From: Spirochaetaceae bacterium
GTDB taxonomy: Bacteria; Spirochaetota; Spirochaetia; PWKH01
DNA: 44,482 bases
NCBI GenBank assembly: GCA_003559765.1
Contig: PWKH01000061.1
Location: forward strand, 1-44,482
Direction: 5' to 3'
Each line of letters begins with the position of its first letter. The first letter of the stretch is position 1. The position numbers were made by a program, and so were the translations under genes. The notes beneath the pieces are model-generated. The model searched no databases, was not told where the DNA came from, and worked only from the letters and a program-made list of their open reading frames with translations. Of this stretch, positions 8,563-19,667 are shown one piece after another.

Positions 8563-11256
8563 ATGGGAAACACAATAGAAAAAATTTCAGAGATGCTCAA
8601 TGAAGAAAAATGGACACGGGCTGCAATCAACAGCTATACCATACATAATTTTGAGGTGCTTGACGATCTGTTAAACAATTCCTCGAAGGAGGATCTAGGT
8701 GAAATCAAGCTGCTCTGCGATGAGCATCTCACCCATACAAAGCACAGTATCATTGCTCTGTATATTTCCGGAGTCATCGCCCTGAAGAAACGGCTGATCG
8801 ATGATTCCCATCTGGTGCAGCTGATCACCCTCTTTTCTGATAACCGGAAATGGAAGATCGTTGAGTATCTTGCCGATAAAGTGCTGGAATACGGTGAGAA
8901 CATGATTGTGCTTCGTCTGCTGGCGAACGCCTATGAGAGCACCGGAGAGGATGAGAAGAAATACCAGATCTGGGAACGGCTGGTGAAGGTTGACTATGAG
9001 GAAATCGATATCGTCAAGCTGCTGGCGGAACGTTCAGCTGCCGCAGGCGACATGGAACAGGCGGTCATCTACTACAAAAAGGCGCTCTACCGGTATATCA
9101 CCTTCAGGAATTTTTCCCAGATCAAGGATATCTGGGATGTGCTGATACATAGAATCCCTGAGGAATATGAGTTTTTTCTCCAGATCTGCACAAAGGTGTC
9201 CACGGCAATTTCCCAGGAACGGGGGAATCAGCTGCTGTTTGAACTTTTTCATGTGTATCGTGACCAGGAGAACTGGAACCGTGCCCTGGAAATCATCAAA
9301 CTGTATCTCCATGGAGATCTGAAATCCGTTGACGCCCGGAATGAGCTGATCGCCTGCTACCGGGAAATCTACAAGGACCACAGCAAGCTGGAGGACTACA
9401 TCAGTGAGTCCAATCTGCTGCAGTCCTACCGGAATGTGGAAGATGCTATTTCCTATTTCGAGAAACATATCGCCCTGGATTCAGGAAATTTTGTCTACCA
9501 TAAGAGCTGGGGAATCGGAAGAATCAAATCGATCCGCGGAGAGAAGGTGGTCATCGACTTCGTCAGCAAGCGGGCACATGAGATGTCCATGAAGATGGCG
9601 GTAAACGCCCTCACTGTACTGGATAGGTCCCATATCTGGGTGCTCAAAAGCGTGCTTACCAAGGAAAAGCTCCGGGAAAAGGTGAAGGAGGATGCCGCAT
9701 GGGCATTGCGGACGGTCATAAAGAGCTACGGCAACTCCGCCAGTATCCGCACGATTAAAAGTGAGCTTGTTCCTGCGGTGCTCACAAAAAACGAATGGAC
9801 CTCCTGGAACCTTGCCGCAAGAAAAATCCTGAAGACCAATTCGATGTTCGGGACCAATCCGGAAAAAACCGATGAATATCTCGTCCGTGAAACTCCTATC
9901 TCCTTCGAAGAGAAGACGCTGAACACCTTCAAAAGCGAGAAAGGATTTTATCAGCGTGTGCGGATCATGCGGGAGTTCATTTCCAACAGTGAACCGGATT
10001 CAACCTTTTTTGAAGAGATTTACAACTACTTTCTCACCATTGCCAACAACTTTACGGTGATCAATGACCAGGTAGTCTCCAGCTATCTGGTCACCAAGCG
10101 TCTTTCAAGACAGTTCAGTTTTCTTCCGAAACCCTCGGAATTTAAATTTTCTGAAGTCTTGACCGACGAGGCGACCCTCCTTCAGGTGTTCCAGCATATC
10201 GATGACAGCGACATCAAACGTGATTTCCTCACGGAGGTAAAACTCTCCTTCGACAACTGGAAGGAGCTGTACGTCAGATTGTTCCCCTACTACCTGACCA
10301 TGTACATCATTGATGAGCTGGAAGTCTCTCAGGAGAAAGATGCCTACCTCAACGAAGTCTTCGCAAACTCCTACGAATCGTATCGGGAAAAGCCGGAGAC
10401 CTTCTGCTGGCTGGCCAAGAGCTTTTCCTTCGAACAGTGGGAGAAACGGGGCATACCGACTGAGAAGGTGCTCATTGCCCTGCTCCATCTGCTGGAGATC
10501 ACCTTCCGGAATATTTCCAACAAGAAGGATGTGGTGGTCAACCGCAGGCTCAACCGTATCATTCAGGCCGTCCTTTTTGAAGAAGGGGCGCTTAATATCT
10601 ATATCGCGGCTCACAACCAGGATCAGGTCAACAGGATCTACAGTCTCCTGAAGGACATACCCGATCTTGATCCTTCCAAAAAGATTGAACTGAAACATTT
10701 GATCAAAGAGCAGTTTCCGGATTACCGGTTCACCGATGAAGATGAAAAGGCCGAAACCATCTCCGGCGGCCTGATCGTAACGGAAAACAGCTATGTGAGA
10801 AAACAGGATGAACTGCGTCACATCCTCGAAGTCGAGATACCTGAGAATTCTAAGGAAATCGGTGCAGCCCGGGAGCTCGGGGATTTACGGGAAAATGCTG
10901 AGTACAAAGCCGGAAAGGAACGTCAGGAAATGCTCAATTTCTCCGTCGGAAAGCTGAAGACTGAAATTGACCGGGCGGTAATTTTTGAAGAGGACACCGT
11001 GGATACATCAAAAGTATCCTTCGGCACCACCGTTGAACTGGTGAACCGGCACAACGATACAGTTGAGGTGTATCACATTTTCGGACCCTGGGAATCTGAG
11101 CCGAATAAAGGGATCCTTTCCTATCTCTCCCCCTTCGGATCAAAACTGCTCAACCGTACGGTCGCAGAGGAGTTCTCCTTTACCATTAATGAGCATGCAT
11201 ATTCCTACCGGGTGAAATCAATCACCAAGGCGCCCTTTCAGCAGCTGGTTGACTAG
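8563..11256 (+). CDS. greA: Giant GreA-family transcription elongation factor with ~700-aa N-terminal extension
   Basis: AAGGTGG SD; C-terminus has the GreA coiled-coil motif AARELGDLRENAEYKAGKERQEML and C-terminal domain (VELVNRHNDTVEVYHIFGPWESEPNKGILSYLSPFGSKLL); N-terminal part is helical-repeat-like. Confidence 0.88.
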   Translation: MGNTIEKISEMLNEEKWTRAAINSYTIHNFEVLDDLLNNSSKEDLGEIKLLCDEHLTHTKHSIIALYISGVIALKKRLIDDSHLVQLITLFSDNRKWKIVEYLADKVLEYGENMIVLRLLANAYESTGEDEKKYQIWERLVKVDYEEIDIVKLLAERSAAAGDMEQAVIYYKKALYRYITFRNFSQIKDIWDVLIHRIPEEYEFFLQICTKVSTAISQERGNQLLFELFHVYRDQENWNRALEIIKLYLHGDLKSVDARNELIACYREIYKDHSKLEDYISESNLLQSYRNVEDAISYFEKHIALDSGNFVYHKSWGIGRIKSIRGEKVVIDFVSKRAHEMSMKMAVNALTVLDRSHIWVLKSVLTKEKLREKVKEDAAWALRTVIKSYGNSASIRTIKSELVPAVLTKNEWTSWNLAARKILKTNSMFGTNPEKTDEYLVRETPISFEEKTLNTFKSEKGFYQRVRIMREFISNSEPDSTFFEEIYNYFLTIANNFTVINDQVVSSYLVTKRLSRQFSFLPKPSEFKFSEVLTDEATLLQVFQHIDDSDIKRDFLTEVKLSFDNWKELYVRLFPYYLTMYIIDELEVSQEKDAYLNEVFANSYESYREKPETFCWLAKSFSFEQWEKRGIPTEKVLIALLHLLEITFRNISNKKDVVVNRRLNRIIQAVLFEEGALNIYIAAHNQDQVNRIYSLLKDIPDLDPSKKIELKHLIKEQFPDYRFTDEDEKAETISGGLIVTENSYVRKQDELRHILEVEIPENSKEIGAARELGDLRENAEYKAGKERQEMLNFSVGKLKTEIDRAVIFEEDTVDTSKVSFGTTVELVNRHNDTVEVYHIFGPWESEPNKGILSYLSPFGSKLLNRTVAEEFSFTINEHAYSYRVKSITKAPFQQLVD

Positions 11257-11258
11257 CT

Positions 11259-11897
11259 GTGTTCGCATATCTTGCAAGCGGTCTGCTCCTTGGAGGAGCG
11301 GCTGCAGCCCAGCCGGGACCGTTTCAGGCGTTTCTCATGGGAAAGACCATGAGAAACGGCTGGAGGAGCACCTTGAAGGCCGCCGCAGCTCCCCTGATCA
11401 GCGATGTGCCGATAGTGATTCTGGTTTTGTTTCTGCTGAGCCAGGCATCATTCTGGTTTCTGCATGTGCTGAGAATCGGCGGAGGCATCTATCTGCTCTA
11501 TCTCGGATCGGAGGCATGGAAGAGCGGAAGGAAAGCCCGCAGAGCGGAAGATTCCCTGCAGGTTTCCGGTGAGCCGCTGCATAAAAGCCTGTTCCAGGGA
11601 GTGATGGTCAACGCCTTGAGTCCCCATGCATATCTCTTCTGGGCTACCATAGCCGGACCGATCTTCCTTGAGGGATGGCACACTGCACCTGCATACGGGG
11701 TGAGCTTCATCATCGGGTTCTACGGAACGCTGATCGGAGGATTCATGCTCTTTGTGCTTCTGATTGCTTCGGTGGGAAAACTGGGGCAGAAGGTTCAGTA
11801 CTGGATGGGTATGGCCTCTGCCGCTGCACTGTTCGGGTTTGCCCTCTTTCTGATTACCCAGGGAATCATCGAATTAGGATTGTCTGCTTCGCAGTAA
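11259..11897 (+). CDS. LysE/RhtB-family exporter (GTG start)
   Basis: Hydrophobic ORF with GLLLGGAAAAQPGPFQAFLMGKTMRNGWR, LRIGGGIYLLYLGSEAWKSG and NALSPHAYLFWATIAGP motifs. Confidence 0.8.
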   Translation: MFAYLASGLLLGGAAAAQPGPFQAFLMGKTMRNGWRSTLKAAAAPLISDVPIVILVLFLLSQASFWFLHVLRIGGGIYLLYLGSEAWKSGRKARRAEDSLQVSGEPLHKSLFQGVMVNALSPHAYLFWATIAGPIFLEGWHTAPAYGVSFIIGFYGTLIGGFMLFVLLIASVGKLGQKVQYWMGMASAAALFGFALFLITQGIIELGLSASQ

Positions 11898-13427
11898 TCT
11901 GAAAAAGGAGATGCCGATTTTTCGGTACAGCAGTCCCAGCAGCAGCGCAGCAGGTGCCCCCAGGAAGATAATCCGCAGAATCGCTTCCATCAATCCCCGG
12001 GACTGCAGCGGAACCAGCCTGACCAGCACTGCAAGCACAGCCAGCATGAGTATGTTGGAAAAAATTATCTTGAGGCATGTCTGCGCAGTCTTACGGTGTA
12101 TCAGAGAAAAATCTACGGCACACAGTGCGGTAATTCCGTAGGCGGCAGTAAATGCTGCGGCAAGCCCGGTTATCCCAAGAGGAGTTCTGATCAGCAGAAT
12201 CGAGAACAGGATGTCCAGGGATGCTGCGAGCAAGGTGATGACTGCGGCTTTCTTCCAGAACTGCTGCAGATAGTACTTCCGGAGAAACAGCTGGGTCAAT
12301 CCGAGAAGCACCATTCCCGGAGCAAAAAACCGCAGAATGGCTGCAGTCTGATCCGCAGCTTCCTGGGTATAGTTTCCCGCCAGGAGCACCACCGTACATA
12401 CCTCCCGGGAAAAAACCGTCAGCAGCACCGCTGACGGGAGCAGAAAGGTCAGTACATGCTCAATTCCGGTGTTCATGGTTCCGGCAAGTTCTGCATGCTC
12501 CCCCTGATGGTGAAACTGCGATATCATCGGATAGAGCACGGTCATGATGGATGCGAAAAACACCCCGAAGGGCATCTGCCAGAGGATTATGGCGTTGGAG
12601 TACTGGATGACGTTTCCTTCCTGAAGTGTTGATGCAAGATAAAACGAGACCTGCTGACTGACCAGGAAGGCGCTCTGCAGCGCGATCAGCCTGCCCCATC
12701 TGCGGAAGAAGGTCCTGCTGTCTCTCAGGGAGATTCGGACAGCTGTCTCAGGAATCCGGCGGAGCATCACCAGCATCAGCCATACCGCCGGTATCAGGGC
12801 GCCGACGGCAAACCCTGCGGCTACTGCATAGACGCCCCAGAGATCAAACAGCAGCAGCGAGCAGACAATGACTGATGCCGAAAGGATCAGGGGAGCCAGG
12901 GAGGGAGCAAAAAACCGTCGGCGGACATGGAGCGCACCGGAGGCGGCATTTGTGAGAAAAATTCCCAGGGTATAGATCGTAAAAATTCCCAGCAGCACGA
13001 TGCCGGCTGGATGAATGACCTCATCACCGAAGTCCGATACTGCATGAAGCAGCTGTGAGCCGAAAAGCAGAAATCCTGCTCCCATTACCGCAGAGATAAT
13101 GCACAGCACTGCAGCGGTCCTGAAAAAGAACTGTCCTGCCTCCTGCTTATCCCGGTGATACCGGCAGCTGTATTCAGGGACAAAGGCTGAGGAAAAGGCT
13201 CCCTCTGCAAAGATTTTACGGACATTGTTGGGAATATTCAGAGTAAAAAACAGCAGATCCCCCATCAGGGTTGCTCCGACAAGGGAGCTGATGATCCGGA
13301 TCCGGACCAGTCCGAGCAGTCTGCTTGCAGCGGTCATGACCATCAGCAGCAGAGCTGACTGCTCAAGTGACCGGCTGTCCTCCCGAGATTCGGTAGCGCT
13401 GGAGATATGCCCGTTTGAAGGAATCAA
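11874..13427 (-). CDS. murJ: Lipid II flippase MurJ (MviN); true start may lie downstream of 13427
   Basis: Polytopic protein with LLGLVRIRIISSLVGAT, ALLFFTLNIPNNVRKIFAEGAFSSAFVPEYS-type MurJ signature. Confidence 0.92.
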   Translation of the reverse strand: MIPSNGHISSATESREDSRSLEQSALLLMVMTAASRLLGLVRIRIISSLVGATLMGDLLFFTLNIPNNVRKIFAEGAFSSAFVPEYSCRYHRDKQEAGQFFFRTAAVLCIISAVMGAGFLLFGSQLLHAVSDFGDEVIHPAGIVLLGIFTIYTLGIFLTNAASGALHVRRRFFAPSLAPLILSASVIVCSLLLFDLWGVYAVAAGFAVGALIPAVWLMLVMLRRIPETAVRISLRDSRTFFRRWGRLIALQSAFLVSQQVSFYLASTLQEGNVIQYSNAIILWQMPFGVFFASIMTVLYPMISQFHHQGEHAELAGTMNTGIEHVLTFLLPSAVLLTVFSREVCTVVLLAGNYTQEAADQTAAILRFFAPGMVLLGLTQLFLRKYYLQQFWKKAAVITLLAASLDILFSILLIRTPLGITGLAAAFTAAYGITALCAVDFSLIHRKTAQTCLKIIFSNILMLAVLAVLVRLVPLQSRGLMEAILRIIFLGAPAALLLGLLYRKIGISFFRLLRSRQS

Positions 13428-14502
13428 AGCTGCCCCCCTTGATATGAGCTTTTACCTGCTCCATAAGCCGATAGAGATAGGTCAGATTATGTTCGCTCGC
13501 CAGCATCAGTCCGAGAATTTCATGAGTTTTGAACAGATGACGCAGATACCCCCGGGAATAGGAAGTGCAGGCGCAGCAGGGGCACCCTTCCATAATCGGA
13601 TCCTGGTCATAGGCATGGCGGGCCTTTTTCAGCTGAATCATACCGTCATCGGTGAAAACTGAGCCGTTACGGGCCGTCCTGGTTGCCAGAACGCAGTCGA
13701 AGATATCGATACCCTGGGAGACCGCTTCCAGGATATAATCGGGGGTTCCGATTCCCATGACATACCGGGGCTTGCTGCGGTCGATCAGCTCCGCAGTATG
13801 CCCGAGGTATTCGATAAACACATTGCGCTGCTCTCCTACTGATAACCCTCCGATTGCAACCCCGGGAAAATCAAGCTCCCCGATTTCCAGGGCGCTGATT
13901 CGCCTCAGATCCTTGTAGAAGTTGCCCTGGATGATGCCGAAGAGCGCTCCGTCAGTTTTTCTGGTGCCGGAGAGCCACTGCATTTTTGACCGCTTTGCCC
14001 ATCGGGTGGTGATTTCCAGGGCGTCCCTGGCCTGAGCATGGGTGATCTCCGGAGGAGTGCAGACATCGAGGCACATCATGATGTCGCTGCCGATGATCTG
14101 CTGTATATCAACAACACCCTCCGGGGTCAGATGGTGGAGAGACCCGTCAATATGGGAACGGAAGGTGACCCCCTCCTCCTTGATGGTGCGCAGTCCGGCA
14201 AGAGAGAAGATCTGAAATCCGCCGCTGTCGGTGAGGATGTTATGCTTCCAGGAGCTGAACCGGTGCAGTCCGCCGTAGGACTCCAGCACATCAGTTCCCG
14301 GACGCAGATACAGATGATAGGTGTTGGCGAGTATCAGCCGGTAACCGATATCCTCAACACTGCGGTGATGCATGGCCTTGACGGTGCCGTTGGTTCCCAC
14401 GGGCATGAACATCGGCGTCTCCACCGTGCCGTGGGGAAGCTCAAGCCTGCCGATGCGTCCATGGGTGCGCTCATCCTTGGTAAGTACGGTAAATATATTC
14501 AA
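13363..14502 (-). CDS. tgt: Queuine tRNA-ribosyltransferase
   Basis: GRIGRLELPHGTVETPMFMPVGTNGTVKAM, TDSGGFQIFSL, YVMGIGTPDYILEAVSQGIDIFDCVLATRTARNG. Confidence 0.97.
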   Translation of the reverse strand: MNIFTVLTKDERTHGRIGRLELPHGTVETPMFMPVGTNGTVKAMHHRSVEDIGYRLILANTYHLYLRPGTDVLESYGGLHRFSSWKHNILTDSGGFQIFSLAGLRTIKEEGVTFRSHIDGSLHHLTPEGVVDIQQIIGSDIMMCLDVCTPPEITHAQARDALEITTRWAKRSKMQWLSGTRKTDGALFGIIQGNFYKDLRRISALEIGELDFPGVAIGGLSVGEQRNVFIEYLGHTAELIDRSKPRYVMGIGTPDYILEAVSQGIDIFDCVLATRTARNGSVFTDDGMIQLKKARHAYDQDPIMEGCPCCACTSYSRGYLRHLFKTHEILGLMLASEHNLTYLYRLMEQVKAHIKGGSFDSFKRAYLQRYRISGGQPVT

Positions 14503-14516
14503 AACTTGGTTCCTTT

Positions 14517-15587
14517 CTACGTTTTTGCCTGCCGAAACAGTATCATTGACAGTATAAAGAAAGTTCCGAAGGGCAGCAAGCTTCCCAGAAGCGGATGCAG
14601 ATATCCCTGCCGAGCAAGAATGAGAAAGATGAATTCATAGATATAGTACAGCACTGATATGGAAAGGGAGAAAAAGAGACTCAGCAGCAGAATATTCTTC
14701 CTGAACCGGGAGCCTGCTGAGACAGAAAGCAGCACCACCAGCAGCGGGGTAAAGGAGAAAATGATCCGTTCATAGAGATCGGTCTGCGCCTCCCGCTGGA
14801 TCTGAGTATCGATGTAGCCCATCCGCCGAATGTATGAAAAACCCTCCTCCAGGGTCATATGTTCAATCTGATTGGTCCTGCGCCGGAAATGGTCCGGAGG
14901 TTCATTCAGCGCCGGATTCCGGTATTCGCTTTGGGTTTCAATCGTATCTCCCTCATAAATACGGACCTGCTCAAGCACCCACTGCTGAGATTCCCGGTGA
15001 TAGACTGCCCGGGGAGCATCCACCCGCAGCTGAATACCGCCGTGCTCCCTGAAAAACAGGACGGTCAGATTGCGCAGCTCATGCCGATCCTCCCTGAACC
15101 GCTGGGCAAAATACAGTATGCTGCCGGTCTGGTTCCATAGGACAATGTTGCTGTCCTGCTGGATTGTCGGCCGTCCCACCAGGTGGTCGATCCGCTGACT
15201 CCGCTCAAAGGAGGCGGGAATCTGCACCAGATCCTGAAACAGCAGGGATGCCGCGCTTATCCCGAATGCGAGGATAATAATATTCCGAGTAAGTCGCATG
15301 AACGATACCCCGGAGTTCAGTATTGCGATCAGTTCGTTGTTGGCAAAGAGGGATGCCATGATGAAGCACACGGAAAAGAGCATTGATACCGGAATTGCAT
15401 GCACCAGTGCCTGAGGGACATACAGCAGAAACAGCATCAGGGTGTCTGCCAGCGGAATATGTCTGTCTACGATCAGGTGCATGTAGGTGAACAGTTCGGC
15501 CACTGAGAGGATCACTGAAAGCCCTGCCAAGGTGACCAGAAAAACGGGAATAATCTGTTTGAGAACGTATCGGTCCAGGGTATTCAT
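14517..15587 (-). CDS. lptG: LptF/LptG (YjgP/YjgQ) family permease
   Basis: DRYVLKQIIPVFLVTLAGLSVILSVAELF N-terminus, NELIAILNSGVSFMRLTRNI, C-terminal TM cluster; paired with the adjacent paralogue. The F/G assignment is a guess. Confidence 0.8.
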   Translation of the reverse strand: MNTLDRYVLKQIIPVFLVTLAGLSVILSVAELFTYMHLIVDRHIPLADTLMLFLLYVPQALVHAIPVSMLFSVCFIMASLFANNELIAILNSGVSFMRLTRNIIILAFGISAASLLFQDLVQIPASFERSQRIDHLVGRPTIQQDSNIVLWNQTGSILYFAQRFREDRHELRNLTVLFFREHGGIQLRVDAPRAVYHRESQQWVLEQVRIYEGDTIETQSEYRNPALNEPPDHFRRRTNQIEHMTLEEGFSYIRRMGYIDTQIQREAQTDLYERIIFSFTPLLVVLLSVSAGSRFRKNILLLSLFFSLSISVLYYIYEFIFLILARQGYLHPLLGSLLPFGTFFILSMILFRQAKT

Positions 15588-15597
15588 TTCTGTTCCC

Positions 15598-16827
15598 CTA
15601 CCGCCGTTTCAGAACCGCAAATGCCGCAGCGCCGATGAGCGCAAAGAGCACGTTCGGGCCGAGCATCAGCAGTGCCGGGGGCAGCTCCGTCCTGACCCCG
15701 TAGGACTGTCCTGAGAACATCATGATCCAGTAGAGGGTGGACATAAGCACGCCGATACCGAACCCGATGATCTTTCCGTGCTGAATAGGAATCACCGCAA
15801 TCGGCAGAGCTATAAAGATGAGAAAAAGACAGCCGAGGGGCAGGGCAATTTTTCTGAAAAGCTCGATCTCATAGAACCGGAGCGTGCGGCTGACATAGCT
15901 TTTTTCTGCCAGGGAATCGTATTCCCGCAGCAGGACCCTCCGCTCCTCCGGAGGCAGGTCCCGGGCGATGAGCGCCTCCAGTTCCTCCATCCGCTGACGG
16001 TCCCGCTGCTTCGTCTGTGCAATATCCTCCCTTCTCTCAGCAATTTCATGGTAGACATCAAGAAAGCTCATCTCCGCAGGTGAGAGGGAGAGCATGGAAA
16101 AGGTGGCCTGGTCCATGGAGAAGAAGAGATCCATCATCTCTGCTTCAAAGCGTTCGAAGGACTCCCCGTCCCTTCCCTGGGTACCAGCTGCTTCCAGAAA
16201 CCTGAAGACAGTCGTTCCCTCCAGGTCCTGGGTGAACCGTCCCGACTCTGCAAAAATTACCGAACGCTTCTCAATCGGCGAGGAGGTGTCGATGATGATG
16301 ACATCCTCAATCTGTTCTTCCCCGGAGGATCTGCTGATGATCATGGTGTCCTGAATGATGGAGGGTGAATACGGGCGGATCTCCAGTTCCGGTGTTTTAT
16401 ACAGCAGTTCCCGGTAGAGTCTCCGGTATTCAATCGTTCCAAGCGGCAGGAACATGTCATTGGTGATGAATGATACCACCGACAGTACAATCGCAGCGAG
16501 AATGAACGGACGCAGCATGAGCCGGAAGGATATGCCGCTTGAGCGAAGCGCCATGATCTCCCTGCCTGCCGAAAGCGTTCCCAGGGCCATAGCTGTACCT
16601 GAAAGGGCTGCAAAGGGAAAGGTAAATGAGAGGATAATCGGCACCGAATACAGGATAATCAGGGCCACATCGGTCAGCGAAACGGTACTGATGAGAATGT
16701 TGCGGGCCAGCAGCAGCAGCTGGTTTACAAAAAAGATGAAGAAAAAGAACAGAAAGGCTATGGAAAAGCTGATGAAAAATTCCCGGAGTAGATACCCTTC
16801 TATGGTTCTGAAGCTGCTCCGAGACAT
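15598..16827 (-). CDS. lptF: LptF/LptG (YjgP/YjgQ) family permease
   Basis: GYLLREFFISFSIAFLFFFFIFFVNQLLLLARNIL, ALGTLSAGREIMALRSSGISFRLMLRPF motifs. The F/G assignment is a guess. Confidence 0.8.
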   Translation of the reverse strand: MSRSSFRTIEGYLLREFFISFSIAFLFFFFIFFVNQLLLLARNILISTVSLTDVALIILYSVPIILSFTFPFAALSGTAMALGTLSAGREIMALRSSGISFRLMLRPFILAAIVLSVVSFITNDMFLPLGTIEYRRLYRELLYKTPELEIRPYSPSIIQDTMIISRSSGEEQIEDVIIIDTSSPIEKRSVIFAESGRFTQDLEGTTVFRFLEAAGTQGRDGESFERFEAEMMDLFFSMDQATFSMLSLSPAEMSFLDVYHEIAERREDIAQTKQRDRQRMEELEALIARDLPPEERRVLLREYDSLAEKSYVSRTLRFYEIELFRKIALPLGCLFLIFIALPIAVIPIQHGKIIGFGIGVLMSTLYWIMMFSGQSYGVRTELPPALLMLGPNVLFALIGAAAFAVLKRR

Positions 16828-16832
16828 GAGCG

Positions 16833-17273
16833 CTAACTCCCTGTCGAACCGAATCCTCCGGCTCCCCTGGCTGTTTGTGATATCTCCTCAGCGATTTCAA
16901 ATTCAGCCCGGACTACCGGCTGAATCACCATCTGGGCTATCCGTTCCCTAGGATGCACCGTCCAGGATTCTGTTCCGTGGTTTATGATGATAACACGTAC
17001 TTCTCCCCGGTAGTCGGCGTCAATCGTGCCCGGAGTGTTCAGCACGGTGATGCCGTTTCTGACAGCCAGGCCTGATCTCGGCCTGATCTGGGCTTCATAC
17101 CCCTCCGGGAGTTCAAGGAATACTCCAGTGGGGATCAGCTTTCTCTCCCCAGGCTGGAGTTCCATAGGTTCATGAATGCCCGCACAGATATCAGCTCCTG
17201 CCGCATGGGCGGAAGCATAGAAGGGAGGGGCAGCCCCTCCCTCAAGCCGTATGCGCACGGGAACACGCTTCAT
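16833..17273 (-). CDS. dut: dUTP diphosphatase
   Basis: [49 protein letters not shown] motifs. Confidence 0.95.
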   Translation of the reverse strand: MKRVPVRIRLEGGAAPPFYASAHAAGADICAGIHEPMELQPGERKLIPTGVFLELPEGYEAQIRPRSGLAVRNGITVLNTPGTIDADYRGEVRVIIINHGTESWTVHPRERIAQMVIQPVVRAEFEIAEEISQTARGAGGFGSTGS

Positions 17274-17275
17274 GG

Positions 17276-19369
17276 TTATTCCTTCGTTTTCAGGGCATCA
17301 ACATAACTGAGATTCAGTCTGCCCATCCGGTCAATTTCCAGGAGCTTCACCGGAATCTGCTGATTCATGGACAGCACATCTTCTACAGACTTCACCCGCT
17401 CCTTGGAAAGCTTGGAAATATGCACCAGCCCTTCCTTTCCCGGGAGAATTTCCACGAATGCACCGAAATCGGTAATCCGCTTCACCGTACCCTGATAAAT
17501 CCGGCCGACCTCAGGCTCTTCGATTATTGAGAGCACCAGCTTGCGAGCCAGTTCGGCTTTTTCATGGTCTTTTCCGTAGATAGTTACGGTTCCGTCATTG
17601 TCGATGTTGATCTCAGAACCGGACTGTTCAGCAATGCTTTTTATGTTCTTTCCTCCGGGTCCGATCACCGCACCGATTTTCTCTTCATCAATCTTAAGCT
17701 TCAGGATCCTCGGCGCGTATTTGGAAATATCCTCGCTCGGCCCTTCGATCGCCTTGCCCATCTCCTGAAGAATGTGCATGCGTCCGCGTTTTGCCTGAGC
17801 AAGGGCCTCGGACATCAGCGAGCTGCTCACACCGTCGATCTTAATGTCCATCTGGAATGCGGTAATGCCGTCCTCTGTTCCTGCAACCTTGAAGTCCATG
17901 TCGCCGAGGTGATCCTCCTCACCGAGGATATCACTGATCACAACCATGGATTCACCGTCTGAAACCAGTCCCATAGCAATTCCTGCCACAGGTTTTTTGA
18001 TCTTTACTCCCGCTGATAGCAGGGAAAGAGATCCGCTGCAGACAGTCGCCATGGATGATGACCCGTTGGATTCAAGGATTTCAGAAACTACCCTGATGGT
18101 ATAGGGGAAGGCTTCCTTCGTGGGAAGCACCGGATCCAGTGACCTGAAAGCCAGATGACCGTGTCCGATCTCCCGTCTTCCGGTGAAGGTCCTGCCGGTC
18201 TCACCTACGGAAAATGGCGGGAAATTGTAGTGCAGCATGAAATGCTCAAAGGATTTCTCTCCGTCGATGTTGTCGACCATCTGCTCGTCATACACAGTGC
18301 CCAGGGTGGTTACCCCGAGACTCTGGGTCTCTCCTCGGGTGAACAGCGCACTTCCGTGGGCCCGGGGCAGCACATCGATTTCACAGGTAATCGGTCGGAT
18401 ATCTTCAGGTCCGCGGTGATCGGTCCGCTTCTTTTCCGTCAGAATGGATTTACGGACGATCTCCTGTTCCATATCAGACAGCAGTTTGCCGACCAGCTTT
18501 TCATCACCTTCTTCAATCCGGTCCTGGAAGTGCTCCAGCACCCGGTCCTTCACTGCACTGATGGCGGCGGTCCGCTCCATTTTTCCGATTACAAAGCAGG
18601 CATGCTGCATTTCGTCGAATGCGAAGGACCGAATCTCCTGTTCAATTTCGATTGATGGAGCTTCCGGCTGCAGGGGCAGTTTTTCCTTGCCGACCTTCTT
18701 CGCCAGTCTGATCTGGGCTTCGCAGATTTCTTTTATTACCGGTTCTGCGACAGCAATAGCTTCGATGAGAATTTCCTCTGGAACTTCCGCACCGCCGCCT
18801 TCCACCATGGTGATTCCTGACAAGGTGCCGGCTACAATGATGTCAAGATCCCCTTCTTCGATTTCCAAAAAGGTCGGGTTGATAATGAATTCTCCGTTCA
18901 GATGACACACTCGCACCGCACCGATGGGACCGTTGAAAGGGATGTCCGACACTGTTACCGCTGCGGAGGAAGCGACCATGGCCACCATATCCGGAGGGTT
19001 AATCTGGTCAGTTGAGAGGGTGGTCGGTATGATCTGAATCTCCCGCTGAAAGGCTTTGCTGAACAGCGGGCGCAACGGTCGGTCAATCAGCCGGCAGACG
19101 AGAATTTCCTTATCCTTTGGTCTTCCCTCCCGCTTGAGAAAGCCTCCGGGAATTTTCCCTGCAGCATAGTATTTCTCATTGTACTCCACCATGAGGGGTA
19201 CAAAGTCAGCGCCCTCTATGATAGATCTGCCGCAGCAGGCGGTGGCAAGCACGGCACTGCCGGAATAGCTGGCGTATACAGATCCGTTAGCCTGTTTTGC
19301 CATCTTTCCGGTCTCAAGAACCATCTCTTCTTTTCCGATGGTGATTACTTCTCTATGAATCATGCACAT
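17276..19369 (-). CDS. pnp: Polyribonucleotide nucleotidyltransferase (start probably at [10 protein letters not shown], 19363)
   Basis: RNase PH repeats ([32 protein letters not shown]), KH ([15 protein letters not shown]) and S1 ([28 protein letters not shown]). Confidence 0.98.
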   Translation of the reverse strand: MCMIHREVITIGKEEMVLETGKMAKQANGSVYASYSGSAVLATACCGRSIIEGADFVPLMVEYNEKYYAAGKIPGGFLKREGRPKDKEILVCRLIDRPLRPLFSKAFQREIQIIPTTLSTDQINPPDMVAMVASSAAVTVSDIPFNGPIGAVRVCHLNGEFIINPTFLEIEEGDLDIIVAGTLSGITMVEGGGAEVPEEILIEAIAVAEPVIKEICEAQIRLAKKVGKEKLPLQPEAPSIEIEQEIRSFAFDEMQHACFVIGKMERTAAISAVKDRVLEHFQDRIEEGDEKLVGKLLSDMEQEIVRKSILTEKKRTDHRGPEDIRPITCEIDVLPRAHGSALFTRGETQSLGVTTLGTVYDEQMVDNIDGEKSFEHFMLHYNFPPFSVGETGRTFTGRREIGHGHLAFRSLDPVLPTKEAFPYTIRVVSEILESNGSSSMATVCSGSLSLLSAGVKIKKPVAGIAMGLVSDGESMVVISDILGEEDHLGDMDFKVAGTEDGITAFQMDIKIDGVSSSLMSEALAQAKRGRMHILQEMGKAIEGPSEDISKYAPRILKLKIDEEKIGAVIGPGGKNIKSIAEQSGSEINIDNDGTVTIYGKDHEKAELARKLVLSIIEEPEVGRIYQGTVKRITDFGAFVEILPGKEGLVHISKLSKERVKSVEDVLSMNQQIPVKLLEIDRMGRLNLSYVDALKTKE

Positions 19370-19378
19370 TTCCTTTTA

Positions 19379-19648
19379 TTATTTCCGTAGGTTAAGTTCT
19401 TTCAAAAGCGACCGGTACCGTTCAAGATCGGTCTGGCTCAGATAGCGAAGAAGCCTTCGGCGCTGCCCTACCAGCTTCAGCAGACCTCTCCTGCTGGCAT
19501 GGTCTTTTTTATGGGTTTTAAAATGTTCAGTAAGATCTCTAATCCGGTCGGTGATCAGGGCAATCTGCACTTCAGTTGCGCCGGTATTGCTGTCACTGCC
19601 TCCGAACTGTTTGATGATCTCCTGTTTCCGTTCTTTGGTCAAACTCAT
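19379..19648 (-). CDS. rpsO: 30S ribosomal protein S15
   Basis: [48 protein letters not shown]. Confidence 0.98.
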   Translation of the reverse strand: MSLTKERKQEIIKQFGGSDSNTGATEVQIALITDRIRDLTEHFKTHKKDHASRRGLLKLVGQRRRLLRYLSQTDLERYRSLLKELNLRK

Positions 19649-19667
19649 ATGAATCGTTCTCCTTCAT

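Noticed and set aside
10105-10821. 238-aa minus-strand ORF antisense to greA
   Set aside because: Contained in the greA coding sequence, no RBS or recognizable motif.
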